Shown here: in pieces, positions 11,116 to 22,125 of the stretch | Position numbering within the stretch: the stretch's first letter is position 1 | How the letters are laid out: the number at the start of each line of letters is the position of its first letter | Source: Lineus longissimus | Lineage: Eukaryota > Nemertea > Pilidiophora > Heteronemertea > Lineidae | Length of the DNA: 64,000 nt | Reading direction: 5' to 3' | Assembly (NCBI RefSeq): GCF_910592395.1 | Contig: NC_088308.1 | Span: forward strand, 15,517,501 to 15,581,500 | Program-made: the position numbers and the translations under genes | Notes under the pieces: model-generated | What the model saw: only the letters and a program-made list of their open reading frames with translations | Told to the model about the DNA's origin: nothing | Database searches by the model: none

Positions 11116-13440
11116 GCAACCCATGATGAATATCTGGACAGCAGGAGATCTAAACCACTTGGTGCAGCAGCAGTCGCGAAGACAGTGGCCTTTGCCTTAA
11201 CTTCCGGGTCGTCTCTTTGTAAGTCATTTTGCATAGGCTGGATAAGCCAGTCTCCCTCCCGAGACCATAAAAAGTCTGGTCCCTGTATCCATCGCGTAGT
11301 TCCTACCAGTTCACCAGCAGAGAGGCCTCTCGACACATCATCCGCGGGGTTGTCCCTCATGTAATTACATATCGCCACTGGTTAGGAGAGGTAGACTGTT
11401 GAATCATAGCCACTCTGTTGGCTACGAAAGTGTGGAATCGGCAATCTGTGCTCTTGATGTATTGCAATACCAGCATGCTATCAGTCCAGAAGAAAGAAGT
11501 AGAAATGGTTATGTCTAATTCTCGACGCAGCGTCCTATCCAACTTGACAGCCACCACCGCCACCCTAAGCTCAATTCTCGGAATCGTCATTGCCTTCAAT
11601 GGATTCATCCTTGCTTTCCCTGTTACAAATGTGCACCGTAACTCCTCATCTTGATTGACTATCCTCAAGATAGGAAACAGCTCCATGACCTACCAATGAT
11701 CCGTCACTGAAGTGATGCAGCTCGAATCTCAAAACACTACCAAAAAGTTATCTGGAGTGTAACACCTGTCTGCTGCCAGGAGTTCCAGCAGTGGAAACAC
11801 CTGAAACCATCTTTTACAATGCTCTCGGATGGTTTGTGGTGAATCATCATCCCAGGCTAGCCCAATTCTGCATAGTTCCTGTAGGAGGAGTTTGGCTGTA
11901 GGTATGCAGGGACATGCTAAACCCAGAGGGTCGAAGACAGAACTGGTAAGACTCAGAATTCCCCTTCATGTCTCCAGTTTCTCCTTTATGCAGATCTTGA
12001 AACCTAACTTATCGTCTTCAACATTCCACTGGACACCAAGAGCTCGATCGATGGGCAGATCACTCCCAAGTTTCACTTTATTGACTACTGCAGTCTGCAG
12101 CTTCCCCGGGGATTGTCTCCAAGACTCCAAGATTTTTTGTGATTTTCCGCATCTCTTCCACCAATCAGGTAGCATCTGGTACTGTTTTCATGGAGCAAAG
12201 ATTGTCATCCACGTAGAAAGATCTCTTCAATGTTTTAGAGTCTCAGGGTTGAAGGAGCCAGAAACCAGGACATCTTCAGATGTCTGCCTAAGCGCGAAGT
12301 TACAGTAGCTAGGTTACCATACTCCACCGACGATATGCACTACCATCCTGTAAATCACTGGAGGTTTGGCTGGGTCTCAATCCTGCTACCACAAAAATCT
12401 GAGTGCATCTCTGTCCACTGGCCTAACATGAACTTTGTGGAACATAGCCTCTATGTTACTCATTAATCCAAAGCAATCCTGCCGGAAACGTATCAGGACA
12501 CCTAGCAGGCTATTATTGTAGTCAGGGTCTTGCAGTTACTACGATTGCTACCATTACTAGAGTTACCTGCCTTGTTAGATGCCATCATACTGAACATGGG
12601 ATCATTAGCTTCCTTTGCAGCCTTTGCAACTTAATAAGATCCTGCACCTTGGGGTATGCTCAAGTTGAATCCAACGTGTCAACTGTTTTCTTTCGCCATC
12701 TTTGTTGGAGTAAAAAAGGTAATCTCTCCACCATCCTCGCCATAGACCGCCGAGTATCCACTTCTGCTATCCTACCCATAGCCTCAAGTGTACTCTGGCA
12801 ACTGGCCAGCTCGTCTGCATAGTCCTGCAGTGCCTGGTAATTGTTTGATTTTAAACCCGGCCCATCAGTGACTTTTCCAATCCAGGCCTCACCGATAACG
12901 AAGTTACTCCAAAATCTCTCTTGAAGCAAGGCTCTGCCTTCGTGTAATCATCACTTGGTTCCATCAAAGCACAGCACTCAATCACACTCATGGGCTTTCC
13001 CTTTCAGTATTGCAAGAGCCTATTGAGCTTGGCATTATCATCTACCCCACCCGCCCTACCGCATTGTTGAATGAGCAAATGAATAGGTAATATCCTAGAT
13101 GGTCGCCATCAAAGTCATGACCTGGGTCTTCGGCAGCTGCATATATTCTACCATCTTCCTCAATTCAGCACTGTTTGATGTATTTGAATTGTCTGCCGAA
13201 TTACTACTATAATTCTTCTCTACAGCACCTGGACTGTCTGACACACTAAAAACGTTCACTTCGAGTTGGTTCATTTCCGCAATAACACTGGCTACCTTAT
13301 TGCTGCCAGCGACTTTACCAGTATCAATCCCGGTATGCACGTCAGAAACGGCCAACTTTTGGTCGGGGTCCACATAGGCAGAAAGAGTGTATGGTGTCTG
13401 GGTCCAAGGTGTACCATACACTGCATCACTACACATATAC
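11116..13440 (-). pseudogene. BEL/Pao retrotransposon gag-pol relic
   Basis: Minus-strand pieces in the correct order. The gag DUF1759-like region at 12929-12660 has GPGLKSNNYQALQDYADELA and RMVERLPFLLQQRW. The RT tail at 12175-11966 has SDLPIDRALGVQWNVEDD. The Pao RNase H-like segment at 11686-11357 has MTIPRIELRVAVVAVKL, FFWTDSMLVLQYI and FVANRVAMIQ. NPADDVSRGL and the linker at 11357-11120 follow. Stops and shifts break it, the catalytic RT part (12180-12650) is strongly decayed, and no integrase is seen. It is not functional. Confidence 0.85.
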
Positions 13441-13532
13441 CTGGCAGGATGATCGTATGCATTTACACAGGACCATGTCCTGTCGTCATTACTCCGGGTT
13501 CCGAGGGGTGTCTATCCTTTCTTCAACTGACT

Positions 13533-13741
13533 GCTGACAACATGCACTGCTAGTTCTGTCTTTCTTTACTTTATTGTTCGTATTTCACCATTTTCTTGTC
13601 AACCTTCCTCTACCCCCAGCTGTGTTTATACCGTCTGTCATCTTGTAATTTCTTGTAATTTTTGTGTTGAAATTTCCTCTGTAATCACTACAAACTATTA
13701 GTTTATGTGAATAAAGCTATTATTATTATTATTATTATTAT
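13533..13741 (+). mobile_element. 5'-truncated non-LTR retrotransposon 3' end
   Basis: About 93% identical by eye to the 3' end of the element at 2515-2715: ORF stop region, UTR, AATAAAG signal, then (ATT)n. It is a typical dead-on-arrival LINE insertion of the same family. It sits directly against the second direct repeat, upstream of the BEL/Pao gag relic and in the opposite orientation. Confidence 0.88.
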
Positions 13742-13742
13742 A

Positions 13743-14005
13743 AAAAGGCCTGAAAATATTAACACACACAGTCACAACCTAGACAAGTAAGTAACAACAA
13801 AGACCAACAGCGCTGTACCGCGCTGTCATTTGGTGATAAATGTAACTAGAATTCAACCCCGATTTGACAGGGCCTGGGGCAAAAGCAAGCAAGCAAAGTA
13901 CACATATATATATCACTATAAACTAACAGAGGAAACGTCCAAACTCTTATAAAACAGCTATGAAAGATGTGGTCCTACAAAAATTGGCTAGATAAGATGC
14001 TGCGC
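13743..14005 (-). repeat. Direct repeat 2 flanking the BEL/Pao relic (possible LTR)
   Basis: Partner of 10866-11115 in the same orientation. On the minus strand it precedes the gag relic, as a 5' LTR would. The LINE tail inserted at 13533-13741 removes the place where a primer-binding site should be, so this cannot be verified by reading. Confidence 0.5.
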
Positions 14006-14339
14006 AATGGAAACCATGCTTGTCAAACACTGTCTTAAGACTCGCCGATTAAACTCAAGGTTTCCCTGATTTTTATACATTTATATCATATTTTAACCCT
14101 TACAAAACTTGGTACCTTGTTTGATCTTATTTTGCTTTAAAAACAACTGCCCACATAGGTTACAGGGCACTTTAAAAGGTACTTTTGTCTCAAATTAGCA
14201 AATTGTTGAATGGACACAAGGGTCCCGTTGTCGTGTGCAACCCGATTCCGTACATGCCGGGTACATCACCCCGGACGCCGAAGTCAAAACCTGCTCTGCG
14301 CGGTTACACAGACCTCTTCAACTTTATTTCAATCTTCTA
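14006..14339. other. No recognised gene
   Basis: Short spacer without recognisable features. Confidence 0.4.
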
Positions 14340-14607
14340 TCTGCTGGAATAAAGTACAAAAAATTGTTTGGTAATTTACCCTTTTTGCCCCCTGGTGGGC
14401 TAAATTTGAGTTGAACCACGCAAATATTTTCTGTCAGCAGCATTTCCTGGGCTGTTCATGTCAAATCCCAGATTTGAAGTGCCTAGGTCTTACGGTTACA
14501 AAATGCCTGATATTGCACACGGATTGATGGATGGATGGATGGACAGACACCTTTCGAATAGCTATTGGACTAGCTCCGCTGACCTTGTCAGCCTAGCTGA
14601 GAAATAA
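14340..14607 (+). repeat. Family A repeat, 3' end with (GATG)n
   Basis: Contains CCCCCTGGTGGGCTAAATTT, CTTACGGTTACAAAATG, a GATG microsatellite at 14524-14543, and a decayed hairpin end (AGCTCCGCTGACC...GTCAGC). Compare the intact ends at 32307 and 35216. Confidence 0.65.
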
Positions 14608-14654
14608 ATAGAAAATGGTTGCTATGTTAACCCTTTCATTACTGCAGGATGTGC

Positions 14655-15437
14655 CAGGATGCAGGATGTACTTCATTGGAGTACCTACCTTTAAAATTTA
14701 TTGAAAACAAGTCACTAATAAATGTGATATTGCACTTTTTTTTTACCTTTTCAGTTCTGGCTCGCTGGTGTCCAAGTCGAGAATCATTGTATCAAGTTTC
14801 AAGTTGTAAGTGGTTAAGAAACCTGCCACTGTTACACTCAAACAGCCAATTTACGGCAATTGACCTCAAAAAGTAGGTAAAATCAATAACCTGTAGAATA
14901 TGTGATGTATCCTTGCATGGAGTGCCTACCATTAATATATCATCGAAAACAATTCACTAATAAGTGAGATATTGCACTGGTGGCCAAGTCGAGAATCAGA
15001 TCGGACCAAAATTCGATATCAGAGGTAATATGATGTGGGGAGTCATGTGTACCAAATTTCAAGTTTATACCCTTAGTGGTTAAGAAACGTCCCAAAGTTA
15101 CACTTAACCAACCAATTTACACCATTTGACCTCTGCGACCTTGAAAATTAGGTCAAATCAAAAACCTGTAGGTTATGTGATATATCCTTGGTAGGAGAAC
15201 AATCCATAAAATGTTATCGAAAACGAGTCACTTATAAGAGAGATATCACACGTTTTAGGTTTTTACATTTAGCCCCCTGCATTGTGGCCAAGTCAAGCAC
15301 TATATCAGACCGAAATTCAGAGTCAGAGGTCCTGACCTAGGGGGTCCTGTGAACAATGTTTTAAGTTCATAGCTCTAGTGGTTAAGAAATGTGCCACTGT
15401 TTTTGAAACAGGATACAGACGACAACGGATGATGGAC
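14655..15437 (+). repeat. Family B modular repeat, degenerate
   Basis: Two to three ~300-bp modules with the conserved AAGAAACGT-CC, GAGATATTGCACT and TTTGACCTCTGCGACCTTGA (15127) phrases. It ends in a decayed GAC tract (ACAGACGACAACGGATGATG) with no hairpin left. Confidence 0.7.
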
Positions 15438-16108
15438 AAAAAATTGCAAATTAATGTAAATCAGGTCATGAGACCTAATTAACGTACTCCTATTTTAAGT
15501 GATTTTTTTCAAACAAAACCTCCAATGGAGCACTGACCCCTAAAAATAGGCCGAGCCGCTACGTAAGCTACGAAACGATTTGTCATGACTTCGCCTTCAG
15601 TTTCGAATGGTATTTAATGATGGCAGCACCGTATATTTCAAATAATCAATGGTTTACTGCATCTACCAATCTGCTGCCTTCCAGTACGGTGGGGTGGCGA
15701 TCCACAGCTCAGCGGTTGGCCAGTAACGAAAGGGTTAACACTTCCTCTGCAAAACTGTTTTTTGAGCATCATTGGTATTTTGGAGCAGCCTGCCAACTGA
15801 TGCTTAAAAACATCATGCCAGAAAATCAACTGAACATACCTTTAAAATACAGCCGTTTTTGGTAACACTATCATCATGTAGTTATTACCTGATACCGATT
15901 GTACACTGTTTTTTATGGTGATTGTAGCTGCTGACGCTCCAAATGTAGGCACAGTTTAGGATAACTTCATCAAACTTTGTACAACCTCACCCATTTTGAG
16001 GCATGGAACGATTTCCACCATTTTTCTCACTTGCCTTTGAGGCAAGGGGTGGGAAGGAGTGCAACCTATTACCAGGTGGCTCCCACACGGTCAACAAACA
16101 TTACTCAC
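15438..16108. other. CLCN7-like intron sequence, nothing recognised
   Basis: Nothing recognised apart from splice sequences next to the exon at 16109. Confidence 0.4.
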
Positions 16109-16267
16109 TATTCTCCAAGTAAGCGATTGATTCCAAAAGCTAGCGCCCTCTTCCAAACTGAACAATACACCCCCAACAGGAGCCCCAAATGCTGCAGCTA
16201 CTCCAGCAGCTGCTCCTCCAGATACAAAGTCGCGCTTTTCTGTATCGGCTCGGAAATATTCAAACAG
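16109..16267 (-). CDS. CLCN7: CLCN7-like exon: proton-glutamate segment
   Basis: A 159-nt exon of 53 codons, phase 0 at both ends: [53 protein letters not shown]. It contains the GAP-x-GG helix turn and the SLEEGAS motif, whose glutamate is the proton-transfer residue of ClC exchangers (present here, so an exchanger rather than a channel is expected). The acceptor is CTCATTCCAG and the donor ATA|GTGAGT. Near-identity with vertebrate ClC-7 makes this the most secure exon. Confidence 0.95.
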
Positions 16268-16558
16268 CTGGAATGAGATCAACAGTGAAAATTAGGTTTG
16301 TTTTTCATTGACTGCATGAGGTTTCTGCTGCCCAAATTATCTGTTAATGCTAGGAAAGTATGAGCTGTCATGAAAATAATGCATCTGGTAAGTTCCAAAA
16401 ATACTGTGCTTAGTCGCACGTGACACCCCTTAGCCCGAGACTAAGTTGAAGTAGATGATAAGCTGACGAGTGAGTCATGCTTATAACGATGCATTTGCAG
16501 ATGCATATTGAAGAAGATATGCAGAAACATATGCAGATACATAGCAAAATACATTGAA

Positions 16559-16718
16559 TAGGCCTTTTGCCAGATACTTGAAAGGGCATATGTAACCTAG
16601 GGTCGGACCGACCCAACTAAGATTAAATAAACTAACCATTGGCTTCTCCTTCCCGTACAAACTACAGCAAAACCACGGAGGTGGTGTATGCCCTTTCAAG
16701 TATTTGGCAAAAGGCCTA
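16559..16718. mobile_element. 156-bp MITE with 30-bp inverted ends, TA target
   Basis: Inverted ends GGCCTTTTGCCAGATACTTG (16561 on) and CAAGTATTTGGCAAAAGGCC (ending 16716) match at 29 of 30 positions and are flanked by TA on both sides. About 96 bp of non-coding sequence lies between. TA duplication suggests Tc1/mariner-type mobilisation. It lies in the CLCN7-like intron between 16268 and 18345. Confidence 0.8.
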
Positions 16719-16719
16719 T

Positions 16720-17434
16720 GGCGATATCTGCAATAACTTCTGAACAACTAGTATTGATATGAAACATCAGCAGTTGTTCGGCAAGAAGTGACGTTCGGAC
16801 TACGATTCCACAGTCCAATCTTCAGAAATACGCCAAAAATCCCATTTTTATCCATTTCTTCCTAAACTCTAATCATGTCATATATCAACAACCCCTGAAA
16901 GTTTCTGGCTCATACGTAGCTTAGTTCTTGAGTTATCCAGCTGAAACCACAACCAGTGAAAATAAGGAAGCCCGCCTATTTTGATATAGGCGATCTTAAT
17001 AAGGGATTAACAACTGACAATTGGCTTATATCATGATTGACTTGGCTTAATAAATCCAGGAGAGAATTTGTGGCAAAACTACCAAATCAATGATGTTTTC
17101 AGGACATTTTTGGACTCTTTCCCAGTCGAAATGATAAAATAATGTTTTCACAATCTTGAGGAGTTTGTCATAGCGATTCTTGTGGAATGACTACAAATAC
17201 AAAGCTCCAACTATTTTCCCTTCGTTTTTGGGTTTGAAGCAAGACAAACAAAAAATTAATTAGGTCAATTTCAATTCATTGTTTTACTATAATTAACATT
17301 TTGGGTCATGGCGTCATCCATGCGAGTTTCAAAAAAAATCAACCCGGTAGTTTTTGCTACAATCACAATCCAAGGGATGGATCCTCAAGCACCCAGTCAC
17401 TTTAATGAAATTCTGTACAGTTGCAAAGGTGTCT
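16720..17434. other. Intron sequence, nothing recognised
   Basis: AT-rich intron sequence with no feature I can support. Confidence 0.4.
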
Positions 17435-17530
17435 TCCCATTTTGCCATTTCCCATTTTGCCAGTTTCCCATGCACTTTGCCAGTTTTCCACTTCACCATT
17501 TTCCCATTTTGCCAATATCATATTTTGCTT
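17435..17530. repeat. Short tandem repeat, CCCATTTTGCCA-type
   Basis: Seven or so imperfect copies of a ~10-16-bp unit (CCATTTTGCCA, CCAGTTTTCCA). It is low-complexity and its reading frames have no coding meaning. Confidence 0.7.
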
Positions 17531-17689
17531 CAACCCCCTGCATGAACCAGATCATTCCATTCTTTTTTCACTGATCCTAATTTTTGCCCATCTTCTTAAT
17601 TGGATGGTTTCCCCTTGTGTTTTGGAAAGTTATGAATAAAGGATTCATGTTTTTCTGTTTCCTCCCCTTTTGTTTCTAGGTCAATGCCA

Positions 17690-17946
17690 GTTTCATGGTT
17701 ACTTAAACAGGGGGCCCTTCTGGGCACATTCACTTCCTTCTCTCGCAGGGAGAATGCAATTTTTCAGTTTTCAGCAAATACAAATAGGTGGAGGAACCGT
17801 AAAACAGATGGAATACCACATATGAAAAGAATATCTCAAAGCAGTCTTAAGTTAGAGCGTTTACATCCCGATGGACAGACCGACAGACGGACGTCGAAGA
17901 GGATGACAATACCCCTCGGCAATGCCGCTGGCCGTGGGGTAAAAAC
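17690..17946 (+). repeat. Family C repeat, 3' end with hairpin
   Basis: A GACAGACCGACAGACGGACG microsatellite-like stretch (about 17874-17893) is followed by a hairpin at about 17910-17941 (TACCCCTCGGC ... GCCGTGGGGTA) and then AAAAAC. The design matches families A, B and D but the sequence differs. The 5' limit is unknown. Confidence 0.6.
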
Positions 17947-18345
17947 TTTTTATCGAGTACAGGTGTCTCAACCAGAACCTCCATGTCCTTTATAGTAGCT
18001 GGAGTCCATCAGCCATAAAAAGCAGATTGAAAACTCAATGAAACAATGCATGCTGCTCGCCTAACCTTAACTGTCCTGACATCAAAGAGATGGAACACTC
18101 TTGACACTAGTTGAAACACATTTTATATCTAGCTTGCAAACACACTTTAATGATACAAAAAGATGTACAATGATGATAGGTTTTTCATTCACCCAACCAA
18201 GGTCAAATCACAATTGCAGATGATGCAAACAAATGACCAGTATGTGCAATACATTTTCAACTGTTACAAAATATCCCATGCTGATGCAATCTTCACATTT
18301 TGTTGAACTTGTTATGTGGACTGTCATTCCTTGAAGTTGAATTAC

Positions 18346-18429
18346 CTTTAGGTCCAGCCTAAATGTTGTTGATCTGCCTTGCGAAACACCAGCAGCAATT
18401 ACAGCACCAGAGTGTATCATTGGTCCTTC
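18346..18429 (-). CDS. CLCN7: CLCN7-like exon: gating-glutamate segment
   Basis: An 84-nt exon of 28 codons, phase 0 at both ends: EGPMIHSGAVIAAGVSQG then RSTTFRLDLK. The first residue is the gating glutamate of GKEGP, so the codon for this key residue sits directly at the splice acceptor (TTTGTTTTTAG|GAAGGA). The QGRST motif that follows is ClC-7-like. The donor is AAG|GTAATT. The upstream intron, to the GSGIP exon, is the largest at 16.8 kb. Confidence 0.92.
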
Positions 18430-18617
18430 CTAAAAACAAATTATAACAATAATGGGTGTTATGCATAAAAACAAGAGAAAATACTTTTTACTTGAAATAT
18501 GTATTATTTACTGATATCAGTATGCATAAAATTGAAGTCAAATCATTAACTTAAAAGTATTTACTATAATGAGCAGAAGTACCTAGTATTTACTAGTCGC
18601 GTCTTTTTCAACAATGA

Positions 18618-19832
18618 AAAGTTCAGGGGCCAATGTGCTCACCGTATAGATATTTGGTAGACAATTCACAATTCATGCTGGTTAAGAAACGTGCTATAGT
18701 ACATAGGCAAATGAAAATGTAATGCCATTTAATCTCTGCGACCTTGAAAAGTAGGTCAAATCATGAAAATGGCCAGGGCCATTGTGCTCACCTCATGTGG
18801 AGGAAAGATGGATAAAGATCATGGTATTGTGTCATGTAGTGTTAGGTTTGATGTAGGTCCAAGCAATTACAATTTCCCCCAAAATGGCCAATTTACAGTA
18901 CATTCGACCTCTGTGACCTTGAAAAGTAGGTCAAATCAAAGAGGACCCGGGTGACACATTGAATGGTTGTTAGAATTAGATGTACCTATGATATAAAATT
19001 GGTGCCAATCGGGCAAGTAATTACTAAGAATAATGGCATTTTGAAGAATTTAGGATTTGGCCCCCTCCCTGGAGATCACCTGACCAAGGGGTACATGTGT
19101 ACTTAATTTGTGATCAATAGTCATTGCAGTTAAAAAAAGTGCCATAGTTACGGCCTGACGACCAATTTACGCCATTTGACCTCTGTGACCTTGACAAGAA
19201 AGTCAAATTAAAAACCTGTGTGACATATACTGTATGGTGGTTAGATGTACCCATGATATCAAATTGGTGGCAATCGGGCAAGAAGTTAAGGAATAATCAC
19301 ATTTTTAAGGTTTTTGGATTTTGCCCCCTGGTGGTCAAGTGGTGAATTATATTGGACCAAACTTCGGTTCCTGAGATCACCTGACTAAGGGGTAAATGTG
19401 TACCAAATTTGGGATCAATAGTCATTGCAGTTTAGAAACGTGCCATCGTTACATCCTAACGGCCAATTTACACCATTTGACCTCTGTGACCTTGAAAAGT
19501 AGGTCAAATCAAAAACCCGTATGATATGTGATGTATCCTTGCTAGGAGTACCTACCATAAAATTTTTATTGAAAACGGATCATTAATAAGAGACATATCA
19601 CACTTTTTATGTTTTAACTTTTAGCCCCCTGGTGGCCAAGTCATGAACCAGACCGGACCGAAATTCAGTGTCAGAGTACCTCTGACCTAGGGGGTCATGT
19701 GTACAAAGTTTCAAGTTCATAGCACAAGCGGTTAAGAAACGTGCCACACAGGATACGGACGACGACAACGACGACGACGACGACGACGGACACAGGGCTA
19801 TCGTATAGACTCCCCTAACGGTGAGCCAAAAA
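18618..19832 (+). repeat. Family B modular repeats, composite of two starts
   Basis: A first 5' end at 18618 (GTTCAGGGGCC then GTGCTCACCGTA) is followed by a second at 18768 (GGCCAGGGCCATTGTGCTCA). From the second start, about 750 bp are nearly identical to 55029-55810. Modules carry TGACCTCTGTGACCTTGA at 19478 and related copies at about 18737, 18906 and 19179. A (GAC)n tract at 19755-19792 and CTAACGGTGAGCCAAAAA close it. Confidence 0.8.
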
Positions 19833-21080
19833 ACCAATGTGACATATAATACCGTTTGGTGGTTAATAGATGTACCCATGATATCAGATTGGTGGCAATC
19901 GACAAGTAGTTAAGCAATAATTGCATTTTTAAGGTTTTCCGGATTTGACCCCTTGGTGGCCAAGGGGTGGCTCAGTCCCTGTGATCACTTCAGTCCCTGA
20001 GATCACCTGACTATGAGGTACCGTACATGTATACTAAATGTGCGATCAGTGGTCACTGAAATTAAGAAACGTGCAATAGTTAAGGTCGAATTTATGTGAT
20101 TTTACCTCTGTGACCGTGAAAAGTGTAGGTCGATCAAAATCAGTATGACATGTGATCAGGGGTTTCCAACTTTCCGGAAGGTGAGGTTGTTGGACGGTAT
20201 GGACAAATTTTATAGTATATATGAAAGTGTTGGCAGTCGCACTACTAGCGTCAGAAAATTTAGAAAGTTAAATGCGCTGAGATGTGTTCTGAGGCATTTT
20301 CCAACAAGATTATAGCTTTCAGAATTGCCCGAGAGATCGTCTGTTTCGTAGTCCCTTTTGCAGCCTTTTGGTGCTGAACTACAACGCCTCCATCAGTAAA
20401 GAGCAAAAACGCATAAATTATGCATATTACTCAAAGAGCGGCACCCAGATTCGCGGGCTTCGATGTGATTGGCTATCGAGGTAGCCTTCCATATGAGGTC
20501 ATGCTTCTATGAGCGCTGTACATGGAAAGCAGGCCAACTTTGTTATGCTTGAGCAGAGTTATCAGTCACATGATGCGACATGATTATTACGTTTATTGCC
20601 AAATACTCCGGGCACATGACACAGTGTTCTTTGAGCAGCGAAATATTTTTTTTATGATTAGTGTCACTATCAAATGTGTAAAAGGATCTTATAAAAAAAA
20701 TTGGTTTGTCTGAATGTTGTTCAGCTTGTCGCTGGCGTCATCGACGACTTCTGGGCCTGTCGATCCGACAACTCAGTTACTGAGGTTGGAAACCCCTGGT
20801 GATGTATCCTTTCTTGAGTACCTACCATAAAAATACTATAACTTTCTACTGTTTTAGTTTTGGCCCTCTGGTGGCCAAGTCAATAATCAGATTGAACCGA
20901 AATTTGGTGTCAGATGTTATCTGACGGAGAGGGTCATTTGTACCAAGTTTCAAGTTAATAGCTTTAGCGGTTAAGAAACCTGCCAAACTCTAACGGCCAA
21001 TTTATGCCTTGTGACCTAGAAAAGTAGGTCAAATCAAAAACTTGTACGACATGTGATGTATCCCTGCTTGGACTACGTAT
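19833..21080 (+). repeat. Family B modular repeat split by a hAT-like insertion
   Basis: Modules at 19833-20156 continue at 20799-21080 in the same order: GACATGTGAT, then GTGATGTATCC after the insertion. The gap is exactly the inverted-repeat element 20157-20798. There is no 3' hairpin before the next repeat begins at 21083. Confidence 0.75.
20157..20798. mobile_element. hAT-like non-autonomous element, 5-bp TSD
   Basis: 642 bp with perfect 14-bp inverted ends CAGGGGTTTCCAAC / GTTGGAAACCCCTG. The host repeat reads ACATGTGATGTATCC elsewhere, and here GTGAT is present on both sides (20152-20156, 20799-20803), giving a 5-bp target duplication. CAGGGGT ends are hAT-like. Canonical hAT duplications are 8 bp, but a 5-bp group (hAT5) is known. 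No transposase is present. Confidence 0.85.
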
Positions 21081-21082
21081 CA

Positions 21083-22125
21083 TAACAAGAGGCAACGGGC
21101 CTAGGGCTCAGCTGAATGTAGAGATGCTCAGTTTTGTTTCCTTGGGCAGTTTATATAAATATTCTATCACAAAACTCAAAATTGTTTCCAAGTTGGCTGC
21201 GCGCCAAATCAAAAAAAACCAAGGAGGCAACCAGTAACTGCAGCCTGGACCTTTACATCAAATCCGTTGAAGTTCAGCTTGAGGCAAACAAGTCCATTAG
21301 ATGTATGGTCACAACCTGGGACAACTAGTTAAAGCAGTCTGGACCTTTGTACATATTCCTTTGAAGTGCAGGTTATGAAAAACCAGTCCAGTCAGTGCAT
21401 GGTCACAATCTTGGGGCAAACAGTCAACCAGTCTGGACCTTTACATCAAATCGTTAGAAGTGCAGCTTGAGCCAAACCAGCCCAGTAGATGCATGGTCAC
21501 AACTATAAATGTGGGCATTTACATCAACTCCTTTGAAGTGTAGGTTGGTTGTGACTAACTAGTTTCAGTGAACATGTTCCATCCTGAGCCAGGACAGCCA
21601 TACAGTAACTGCCGTTGGCTTTACATCAGGGACAACCTACCAGTTCAAAGTGCAAGGCGAGGACCATGTCTAAGGGTTATGATATTCCTAGCCAGCATTG
21701 ATAGCGAGTAAAAACTTAACACTGATTTTCCAATTGCCACATACTGTTTCTTTATTTAATCCATTTTGAGTTATTACAGTGAAAAAGAATGAAATACAAA
21801 AATCGACTGGTTCTTCTGATGACCGCGTGGGTGATCACTATTATTGGATGGGAGGTGCAAGGTGTTCGTTTGATTCGATGAGTATGAGTGTAGCTCCGCA
21901 CCTCTCTCTTGGTCATCTGCGTTGTGGTCAATGTAAACGCTGAAATGCAGCTGTTGCTCATCCGTGTAATACATGAAGAGAAAGCATTTTAATTTTCCTT
22001 GCCAAGTTTTATAATATAAGAGCAACAACAACTGATAAGGTGCTAATGATGATCATTGATCAAGGTAACCGTAGGAAGTACTACTGATCAAGGAAGTTAA
22101 TTGATAATGATTGAGAATATACTAT
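21083..22125 (+). repeat. Family A 5' end with ~95-bp tandem core and 3' body
   Basis: Begins ACAAGAGGCAACGGGCCTAG then GCTCAGCTGA, continues into four ~95-bp units (21225-21640), then a body homologous to 8340-8740. This links the family A 5' end to the tandem core, which the 5549 and 7960 loci alone do not show. The terminal hairpin is absent. Confidence 0.7.

Noticed and set aside
16481-16747. 88-residue minus-strand frame
   Set aside because: It lies across a small inverted-repeat MITE and has no family resemblance.
17308-17639. Three overlapping frames rich in Phe/Pro/His
   Set aside because: They all translate the same short CCCATTTTGCCA-type tandem repeat in different frames.
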